Origin: Zonotrichia leucophrys gambelii
Taxonomy: Eukaryota; Chordata; Aves; Passeriformes; Passerellidae
Assembly: GCF_028769735.1 (NCBI RefSeq)
Contig: NC_088170.1
Coordinates: 57,321,585-57,385,584, forward strand
Length of the DNA: 64,000 nucleotides
Reading direction: 5' to 3'
Shown here: positions 54,993 to 64,000 of the stretch, one piece after another
How the letters are laid out: each line of letters opens with the position of its first letter
Position numbering within the stretch: position 1 is the stretch's first letter
Made by a program: the position numbers and the translations under genes
The notes under the pieces: model-generated
Told to the model about the DNA's origin: nothing
Database searches by the model: none
Seen by the model: the letters and a program-made list of their open reading frames with translations, nothing else

Positions 54993-57900
54993 ACCATTAT
55001 CTATGCTGGCCCAACAGTAAGGCTAAGCACTTTCTGCTTCATGTCCTAGCTGTAGGCTTAATTTTTCATTACAGCTCAGGTTCCCTGATAAGATTACAAA
55101 TCCAACCAGAAATCCAAACAATTAATGCAAAGTTACTTCACAAAAACAAACAAAACAACCACCAAAAAAAAAAATCATGCAGCAAGGTGGCTCACACAAA
55201 TTGAAAGCAACTATGTCCATTTTACATCGCAGGCCTGGGAGGCTGTGACTCCATTTCTGGAACAGTTCTCTGCTGTGTGCAGCTGCTGGCCTGGGCACTG
55301 CCCTGCCAGGCTCCCTCAGCTCCAGTGCACACAAAGCAGCAACACCTGATCCTGGGATCATTTCTGTCTGCTGAATGCTTGGCCACAGCTCCTTGGGGAC
55401 ATAAGGTGAAGTCTGTCCTGACAAGCTGCTTCAAGGTCAAAACCCATTTCTTTTGCCTTGACTCAATTAAATCAGCTCTTCTTGGCAACTAATACTTCTA
55501 AATCAGGCGTTTCCCAGCTGCTCTCAGAAATCATCAATGCAAATCACTTGTGGTTTGTCTGCATCAGAGTTCATAGTCCCTTACACACTGGAGGTGCTTT
55601 CAAATTAAGTATTCATACATTAACTGTTTCAAATTGCCTTAGAAACTTAAGTCTATGGTAATTGCCTCACTGTAGTCCTGATCTGTAAACCAACTGAGAT
55701 GGTTACAGACCTGCCACAAAATTTGTGACCAAGCATCTCATTCCTCCAAGCCCTTAAACATGGGACAACAGAGGAGCTTCTTTGCTTAAATGAGAGCTAA
55801 GAGGACAGTGCGTGGAGGGAGTGCTCCCAAGGTTTTCCAGGAGCTAAGAAGGAACTTCATCAGGAAATGGAAAACTCTGAGTTCATACAAAATGGTGTGT
55901 AAATACATACTGGTAGTGCCTCAAGGCCAGGGAGGGTATTACACTGAGGCTTCTATAAAGCTGTCATAATGGGTCACACATTTATTAAAAGCTACAGACA
56001 GATATATCTCTATAATAATCCATAACTTTACAGCTGTTTCAGGTAGTTTTCCTCACCAGCACCAGAAGACTGGATATTAGCACAAGCTACAAACTCTGCA
56101 TTGCCAACTGCTATGAATCAGGCAGCAGCCTCCCCCACCTCTGACTTCACTCAGCTTCAACCACTCACCACCCCTGCTCTTACAGCAAAAAAAGGAAAGA
56201 GGGAAAAGGGAAAAGATCATTCCACAGTAACAAAGCTCTAGTGTTTTGGGCAACCTTGTTTCCACTTAAAAAAATTTTTCTTAGTACTACAGACAACATT
56301 TAAGGGATGGAGAAAGGAGGTAAAAGGCAGTTAATTACAGCATATGCTATGGTACCAGATATTTAGAAAGAAAAATTGAATATTTAGACAAAACTTGGTA
56401 AGGTAACTTGCGGTCTACAGAAATTGTCAGCAAGTATTAAAAATGTCTTAAGAGAGGGTCAATAGATCAATACTTTTTTCTCTGGAATTTAAAGGTTTCT
56501 CCAAAACAGGTAGTACTTCAGACTTTTTCCAAGGCAGCCTGCTTTTACAATTTGTACCAAAGCGAGAAAACTCTGTGCTGTTTAAAGTTTTAATATTTTG
56601 CTACATCATGCTATCCAAACTGTTAATTGTATGCTTTAAGGGATTTCACCACTGAATCTGAAGAAAGGCTAAGGCAAGAAAAGTAGCAAAGAAGGCTCTT
56701 TCAGCTTTTAAAAAGCTTTTAAAATAAAATACTGTCAGGACTGGGTTTTTATGGAAGTTTTTTGCTATTGTTTGTGGGGTTTTTTTTTAAGAAACATGAC
56801 AGCTAAGCAGATAGCATGACCTTAAGATCCTCCCAGGAAAGTTTGTTTTCTCCCTAGTTTCAACTATAGACTTTGACTGCCCATGCCTTATCACTTGACT
56901 TTTGTTTACACAGAAATACAGAACTCTGTCATCAAATGAAGTGCAACTGTAATGCAGCCCTTACGTAAGCTCAATCACATGAATAATTAGCAAGGCATAG
57001 AAAACTACAAATAGCTGATTTCCCAACTCACCATGAGAGTTAACCATTTCTAGACCACTGAACCAAGGATCAGTGGCTGAAGAATGGAAAAAAGATAAAT
57101 TGAAACTGTGAGAAAGATTCAGGACAGGAAGTAGGATTACCTAGCACAAATGAAAGGAGAGGATTTCTTTGACTTGGCATTTGAGGTCAGGACTGATTTT
57201 ATTTCAAATACAATCATGTTTTTAACAGTATACAAAATTAGATTCTCAATCAAATCCAGTTGACTGGGGTTACATAATATGTCAAAGCGTCAGAATGGAC
57301 AAAAAATTTATACAATCTTTTTTGTCTTTCCTATACTGCCATCCTCATCTCAAGCTATCACAGAGTTTTCAGTTCAGAGAAACAAGACTGCAGCCCTCTG
57401 TTCCCTGGCAGCCACTGCAATGCATTAAGTTGTTTATCTCCCATCTGCAGCAGCGGTGTTGGCAGAGGGGTCTTGCAACAGCAGCAAAAATGGAGCAACA
57501 CAAAGACTCTGCAGCTGAAAAACAGTCCAACAGAGACACTCCACCTAAAACTTGCTGACAATGCAGAAACTACTTCAGTACCTCTAGCAATTCTTGCTGG
57601 GGCTTTAAAAAAAATACAAAAATCCACACCACAATGAAATCTGCTATGTGTAGTCCTTGGTTATCTACCTTAGCTAACAATTTAAACTAACTAGACCAAG
57701 ACTCAAATGCAAAAATTAGGCCAAAAAATAGCTTTTCCTTTTTAAAAGAAAAAGCCCTACACGCCACAAGAGTCTCTTGTGTCATCTGTAGCTCTCCTCT
57801 AATTTTTGCATCAGTCACAAGCACACTGAACCGAGCAAGTAAAGTATGCAATGGCACATAACAAGGATACCCAGAAAGACTCAAGCATTTGATGAACAAT

Positions 57901-60004
57901 TTCTGGCTGTCTTTGAACCTTTCAGACTTCACAATGAAACTGCAAAGTCCATGGCTCTACGCTATCCTGGCATCCCTATCCAGCTGTGGAGGACTCAAGG
58001 GAGAACTTTGAATGTCCATTTCTTTTGGAAACAGAACTTCTCAGCTATTTCCAAAGTAACTGAAGACATGCCATACCCCTGTGCTCCAATCATACCTAGA
58101 TCAATAAGCAGTAGGAGTCTCCTCAGCCTGAATGAACACTCAAGACAGGCTCATAGTTACTCCAACACCACAGCTGGCCCTATAAACAGCAGTGGACCTC
58201 CAACTCTGGGTATTTTAACCCTGTACTGAAGAAAAATATCTAAAACAAGTCACACAGATGATTTAATTATTCCCAGTCTTGGAAGTGAAGTGACCTGTGT
58301 CCCCTAACCACGGATTAGCTCAGCCTGGCACACAGAAGCAAGGACCCATAAAAGGTCTATGGCAGCACCCACCCTGACACACAGGAGTGTACCCAGAGGA
58401 TTCCCAGCACTGGTAACAGCTGCAGCAGAGAGAGACCCCTTGAACACAAAAGTATCTCCTACATTTTATTTCTTTATTATCAGGACAGAAAAATAACATG
58501 ATCCCAATTCAAGTTACTTGTGAGCAAAGGAGAGGAGCTCATCCACATTTGCTGTGCTGGAGTGACCATCCCCCTCTGCACCAAGGAGGTGGCAAAAGAG
58601 GAGAGCAACTTTTACAGCAGTGCAGTACATGGCAAACATTCTGTCCCACTGGATATTCCCTGGACAGACATACAGTCTCGAACAAAGGAAGTCTTCTTAA
58701 GGTGAAAACTGCATGTATAAATTAAAGAATACACATATAAAAAGAGCAGTTAGTCTGCCCAGCTAGACTACAATCAGTCATATTTCCTTGACATATCTGG
58801 TGAAACTTAGAAGTCAGTTGCATTTCCTAGCTGCAATCTGAGAAATCAAAAGCATATAAATTCAAGAGACAGATGTGAGCTTTGAAGCATTTTATTCAGT
58901 CTACCAATACATTCCTTTCTTTTAAACAGATTGAACTTCAACCAGACAGCTCTTACACATACTAGGCAGATATCCAGCAATACAAACCAAACTGAATGTG
59001 AACTTTGCCCAGCACTCCACATGCATTTTATGAATACACAAATCTAAATAAATAAATCAAGTGAAAAAATCTGTTCTTCATATACAAGACAGAAACTGAT
59101 AATGCACAAATTAAAAATAATTTCAAAAGAAATTATTTGGAAAGAGAGTCAATGCTTTGGGTTGTATTCACAACAATATCACATGCTTCATGGGATAAAT
59201 CACTGACTATTGTACACATTTCTTTCTCCCATACAGACGATTCTGTCTGAACAAGCCAGAAGAACTGAAAGAATGAAACATGAACTGTCTCAGGACAGGG
59301 AAAGAGATTACTCTATGAGATGGCTGAGAAGAGTGCATCTGAAAAGTAAAGAAGCATTAAACAATGATGGAGGGGAATTATTCCCATCAGTCAGCTCAGT
59401 CAAAATAATGAGTAAGCTTAAACTGTGGCAGAGAAAATGTAGACAGTGAGCAGCACATATTCCTGCTAAGAGAAAAAAACTGTTAGCCCAACCTGATCAC
59501 AGTCCAAATGCTTTCACAGCTGCAGTACCACATTTACCATGAAACAGTCTTCAAAAAGGTAGTGGTGGGTCATATGAGGAGAAAGAATAGACTTTACACA
59601 GAAAGAGTACAGCAACCATGCAAACAAACAACAAAAGCCTCCAGTACTTCACCCTGTGATGCTTACAACACATTATCTCCTAATAGCAGCCTTATCACCA
59701 GCACCACTAGATGACTGTCAGTCCCCCAGGAATCTGATCTATCATATTCAGAACTCAGCTGGAGAAGAGGCTGCACCCCCTTTGCTGAAGGTGCCCCCCA
59801 ATCTCCCCTTTCCAACAGACCATAGGCACAGAGCTCTTCAGTGTCTTCTTGGCTTCCAGGCCTTGTCTCCTCTCTGTCGGTGCAGAAGAGAGGATTACAA
59901 AGACAAAAGGCCCAAGCTCCTTTCCAAGGTTCACACTGAGAAGACAAGAGGCACTGGTCACAAAATAAAGCAAGAGATTTCCCAGTTCATCTCCGTTCTC
60001 GGCC

Positions 60005-60586
60005 TGTTGTCTCTGCCTGGTTAGGTGTAGGATGGCCTTGGGACAGCCCGCGCTCCAAAGGACGAGAGCACTCTTCAGATTTTTCAGTCTTCAATATTGT
60101 TTATTAATTCTTACCTACAAAGTTGTCTCCCAGCCTGACAGATGTCTGCCCAGCAAGACAGCCATGGGCACACTGACCTCCCACTGGGCGGTTGTCTATT
60201 TTTATACTAAAAACTACGTATAAGATATTTACCTTTACCTTCCAATACCTTTTACCCTTATTAACAAGTGCAGATTTAATGTGAACCAATCCCAAAGTGC
60301 CAGCATCACCATCAAAGATGGATGACAAGAAGAAGAGGAGAAGGACAGGACACACCCTAATTCCTCCATCTTGTCTCCCAAAACCCCCCCTGTACCAAGA
60401 TCCCAAAACCTGTGTTTTCACCCTGCAAATAATCAATTCCTTCACCACTTATCCCCAAGTGATCCTCTTGCCCTCATACAGGTGGCACATCCCGTGCAGG
60501 GTCAAAATCCAACCACCAAGCACTTCTGGCAACATCCCAGGATTTCCGAGCAGCCCAAGGGTTATCTCGGCAACTCTGGACATCAG
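60005..60586 (-). mobile_element. Avian ERV solo LTR in gene-sense orientation
   Basis: Read on the minus strand it starts TGATGTCCAGAGTTGCCGAG and ends CAGGCAGAGACAACA. It carries TATAAAAATAG (60196-60206) and, about 90 bases downstream, AATAAA (60100-60105), the spacing of an LTR promoter and polyadenylation signal. The upstream part includes AAGATGGAGGAATTAGGG, familiar from songbird ERV LTRs. No viral coding sequence adjoins it. Boundaries are inferred from TG/CA ends; no target duplication was found. Confidence 0.72.
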
Positions 60587-60644
60587 CAGTGATGTGCTGA
60601 GTTCCCACAAGTTTGGGATAAGGAAGAAATCTGACCACCAAAAA

Positions 60645-60835
60645 TCAGAACAGTCAAGTACTGGTTGCCCAGAGACACTGATGAATCTCTGTCTCAGAGG
60701 TTTTTCCTAGAACCTAACTTTGACAGAGCCTTGCAAAACCTCACCTGAATTTAGTTTTAACAATGCTTTGAGGGGGAGGCTGGATCAGATGACCTCCTGA
60801 GGTCCCTTCAAACTTGGATTAATCTAGGCTTACAC
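60645..60835 (+). mobile_element. CR1 LINE 3' fragment
   Basis: Plus-strand CR1 landmarks: GCCCAGAGACACTGATGAAT, GAGGGGGAGGCTGGATCAG and ATGACCTCCTGAGGTCCCTT followed by CAAACTTGGATTAATCT. Diverged, 5' truncated. Confidence 0.85.
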
Positions 60836-60954
60836 TCCCAAATCAGTAAGGCTTTACTGTTCATGTGGACATGGTCACACCTCTGTGAACACATTCTGAC
60901 ATTTGAATGGGATTATTCAATTGTGCTGAATTCAGGTCCTGGCACCCCACATGC

Positions 60955-61640
60955 AGCTTCACAGAATTACAGACATCTGGGGTGGAAAAAACCTCTGAAT
61001 GTCAGTTTATTCACCCACTCTACCTCTCTGGACCAAAGTAATAATTAATTAACCAATTAATTAAACATTTAATTAAATATTTAATTTAAATATTAACCAA
61101 TTAATCCAAAATCTTCCTGGCAGTTACCAGTCTGAATTGTTTTGAAGAGTTTCCTGTATGGACAATTTCACATCTCCATAGACAAAGCACAGGTTTATTT
61201 CCCTCCCTGCTCATTCCACACTATCCATCCTTACAATGGATAAATATTTTCTCCTCTCTTGTACTTTTCTTACTGAAATTTAAATCTACTACATTTTATT
61301 GACTTCACCTAGAGCATAAAGAACATTTTATTCCCTTCCACTCCATACTTGACTCTTGGTATTTTAGGATGTGTCTTACAAATCTTCACTCCTCATATCT
61401 CACGTGGAACCAGACATGTTTTCCAGACAAAGAGCCCTTTCCTACCTCTTTTCAATTCCTCTTAGCCCATATTTTTTGTGAGCAGCAGGACCCAGAATCT
61501 ACCACTAGACATCAGCAGCACTGAACAAAAAATTTCTTTGCTCCTTTGTAAAGACTCCAGGTTCTACACACACTGAGTTTCTTCTTTTGCTCCACTGCAA
61601 CACTGCTGTTCCACACTCATGAATAATGTGTGCATTCCTC
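60955..61640 (-). mobile_element. Old CR1 LINE fragment, interrupted by AT-rich expansion
   Basis: It starts with the reverse complement of a CR1 3' end (CACAGAATTACAGACATCTG, GGTGGAAAAAACCTCTGAA). Further in it keeps the order of older avian CR1 copies: TTTTCTCCTCTCTTGTAC, GCATAAAGAACATTTTATTC, ATGTTTTCCAGAC, GAGCAGCAGGACCCAGAATC and CAGCAGCACTGAAC. An AT-rich palindromic stretch at 61038-61108 splits it. The far end is uncertain. Confidence 0.62.
61038..61108. repeat. AATTAATT-type AT-rich low-complexity repeat
   Basis: Repeated AATTAATTAA / TTTAATTAAA units with ACCAATTAAT at both sides (61051-61060 and 61095-61104); highly self-complementary. Confidence 0.8.
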
Positions 61641-61864
61641 AAACATTTGCCTACAGCAGCAGCAGAGAGTGCATCAGCCCTTTGTTGTTAATCAAGTATC
61701 TCCCAAGATGTAGGTCAGCAACATTCTATGCAAGTTCCCTCTTCCTGAGGAGGCATTTCCACACTCAGATCCTCAGAGCTGGAAATCCACAGGAGCAGGG
61801 GCCAGCCCTGCTCTGGGGGCTGCAAGCACAGAACAAAGCTGGTTCGAAAATTTGAAAATCTCAG

Positions 61865-61920
61865 CTGTGCAATGTTTCTTGGAGGTCCCTTCCAACCTTG
61901 ACAAGCCTATGATTCCTCTT
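61865..61920 (+). mobile_element. CR1 LINE 3' terminus
   Basis: TCTTGGAGGTCCCTTCCAAC then CTTGACAAGCCTATGATTCC is the end of a plus-strand CR1 with the ATTC-type terminal repeat. Only about 55 bases are confidently recognised. Confidence 0.8.
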
Positions 61921-64000
61921 CAGGGCCTGCCAGGGCTACACTTGTTGACATTTAGAGAACAATGAGAAGTCCATCTGTTCCTACAAGCTTTGCAAACAAC
62001 AACAATGAAATAGATCTACAGCAACATTTTAAAATGTAGAGCCAAGACAGTGGGTTGACCGGCCAATGTAGATCACTTTGAAGACTGTGTGAGGAAGACA
62101 AAGAAAGAAAGAGGGCAAACAAAAAAAAAAAAAAAACAACAGAAAACTGAAACAATGAATCAAACAAACAAATATTAAAGAACCCCACAGACACACCCCT
62201 CAAGAGCAAATTCAATTCAGCCCCAATTCAAACAAAACCCTTTCAGGAGTACAAAAATAAAAAAGAACATTCATTGTACTAAAGTTTAACTGTCAAATAG
62301 CTTGCTTGCAAATACCAATTCAGTCCTATCTCTCATCTCATTTTTGGAGCTTACTGAACACCAATCCACTTTTGCTGAACTCAGTTCTGCTTGTAAAGAT
62401 CAGAATGGCAATTTTATTGTTCCTGAGTGATGGGCTGACTGATCAGATTAGACAGAAACATAAGCTGCACTCTAATTGATACAGATTGAACAGGTGGCCT
62501 CCCTCTGATCTACAGCCTCTTCAAACACAAGCAGAATCCTTCTTGTTTCAATCACCTCCAGAAAATATGCACTCAGATACTTAGCTATCCTTAGCATGAC
62601 ATAAAAATATTTTCTGGTCTTTAATGCATTTCAAATAGCTTGCTCCTAAAGACATCAGCCCTTCCCAAATACACCAGTAATTCACATGCATGATATCATT
62701 TTAACTAAAAAAATAAATACAGATATATAGATGGTATCAACATCTATAGTCTACAAAGTAATATGTATGGATAATAATTTTAAAGAAAAATTCAAAGGCT
62801 TTACATTACAGAGAGAGAGTTTAAAAATTATTTCACATGTACTTAAAGATTAGACTTCAAAAAGAATGCATTTGAGACTAGGGAATGAAATAAACCTTAC
62901 CTGGGCAACTTATGCAGAGTGACAACTAAAGCAATATATTGTTTGCTTAGTAGGTAAAAAAAAAAAAAAAGCAATCAGCTACTTCCTCCAGATCAAAGTG
63001 TCTGGTACAGGCACAATTTTTTTTACTCTTCACAGAAATGAGTGGAGAGGAGAGGGAGAAACAAAGCCATATATAGAATTTTTAACAGTAAGACTTTTCA
63101 TGGAAGGTAATGACTAACTCAGGTGTTTTAGCAGAGTTGGTTTTCTCATGATATTACATCATGTATTATTTATATCATGTTTACTTTGAAGCTACGTCTT
63201 TGGCCTGAGGATCTTATGACATAATTCTAAGATGACAATAAACAAAGTGCCAGGGGAGCATGGGGAAGGAAAAGAATATTAAAAAAAAAGACAGATATTA
63301 CTATCTGTACTCACACCCCTCTTGTATTCTCATACAGGTGGAGATGGGCACACAGGGATGGTGTCCTATGACAGAATCAAGCACAAAATAAGGCAGAGGC
63401 ACTGCTGCAGTTGGTAAATCAATACCACAGAGAGTGATTAGCAACTCTAGGACCTTGGGATAATGAGCTACTCCGAATGATACAAAAGGTCTCTGGACTC
63501 ATCTCCCAATCAGTCCAATGCTTAAGGAAAAAATGTCCAACAAAATGAACACTGAGGATTACTGACTCTGAAATACAAAGTTAATTAGGTATTTTGAATA
63601 AAATATATACACACACATCTTAAGTCTACCTTTCTATCACTTTACTCCAAGAAGTCTCACAGACAACATGGTACCAAACACTTCAAGGAACCCAGATACA
63701 CCACTTTCTACATTTTATGCAATATTAGATGTTTTACTATGCATGAGAAATTTCCTAGCAAACCTGCTAGCGACCCTAAAATTATACAAGAGTGTATTTC
63801 ATCATTTGCAATGTATTTCTAGAGGATAAACTCTTCTTCCATACTTTAAGCCTATTACTGATGATTTGCATAACTTCTTAAACAACATTGCTAACAAATC
63901 CTGTATTTAATACAGTTTCTTGACTGACATTAGTACTTCGCAGCTATGCAGCTTCCCAGCTTAATATGTCACCTTAAATTTGTTTTAGCAGTATTAAGCA

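Larger units (their letters stand above)
41534..64000 (-). other. Intron 1, 3' part (over 22 kb)
   Basis: From the exon 2 acceptor to the window edge no exon of KIF21A or any other gene is recognised. Exon 1 must lie further right. Identified contents: a tRNA-headed SINE (41935-42080), an LTR (45173-45650), two small tandem repeats (49914-49965, 54937-54992), a sense-oriented LTR (60005-60586), and CR1 pieces at 60645-60835, 60955-61640 and 61865-61920. GC-richer patches without known identity lie near 44540-44720, 47995-48250, 48950-49260 and 55225-55400. A-runs are at 53224-53239, 62121-62136 and 62957-62970. Confidence 0.85.

Noticed and set aside
57846..58229. 127-codon + strand open frame in intron 1
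   Set aside because: No recognisable domain and no supporting splice sites or homology.

Overview
The window is vertebrate nuclear DNA, almost certainly from a songbird. It lies entirely inside one gene on the minus strand: KIF21A, a kinesin-4 family motor. Every coding segment that can be recognised is an exon of this gene; the rest is intron and old transposable elements. The bird assignment rests on CR1 LINE fragments, avian-type solo LTRs, and a tRNA-Ile-headed SINE with a CR1-like tail, a composite known from passerines (the zebra finch TguSINE1 type).

Twenty-eight consecutive exons can be placed to the base by matching the translated product to the vertebrate KIF21A protein as I remember it and requiring a GT donor, an AG acceptor and a consistent reading phase. 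Read on the minus strand from right to left, they are called exons 2-29 here (numbering by homology). They total 3864 coding bases, about 1288 codons, with no stop or frameshift. Exon 1 (expected to encode about 14 N-terminal residues) must lie beyond the right edge, since 41534-64000 is only the 3' part of a very long intron 1. The exons for the C-terminal WD40 propeller lie beyond the left edge.

Layout on the + strand: 490-7339 holds exons 29-25 (tail linker and KANK-binding motif). 11199-16997 holds exons 24-16 (a 21-base microexon, the regulatory coiled coil, and the central coiled coils). 17919-26015 holds exons 15-9 (stalk, acidic segment, a 39-base cassette-like exon, and the first coiled coils). 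26782-41533 holds exons 8-2 (motor domain with P-loop, switch I and switch II). 41534-64000 is intron 1 with a SINE, two LTRs and several CR1 pieces.

From established knowledge of the family, KIF21A walks to microtubule plus ends, suppresses growth and catastrophe there, is held inactive by a regulatory coiled coil folding onto the motor, and is recruited to cortical sites by KANK proteins. Each of these modules is visible here except the WD40 domain. The points most worth a second look are the splicing of two tiny in-frame exons, a lineage-specific alanine-rich rewrite just after the KANK motif, changes in the autoinhibitory coiled coil, a sense-oriented LTR in intron 1, and a CpG-richer patch with a perfect RFX X-box in intron 5. 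I found no second gene and no wholly new system. Residue numbers below assume a 44-base exon 1 coding part, which makes motor-domain positions coincide with human numbering.
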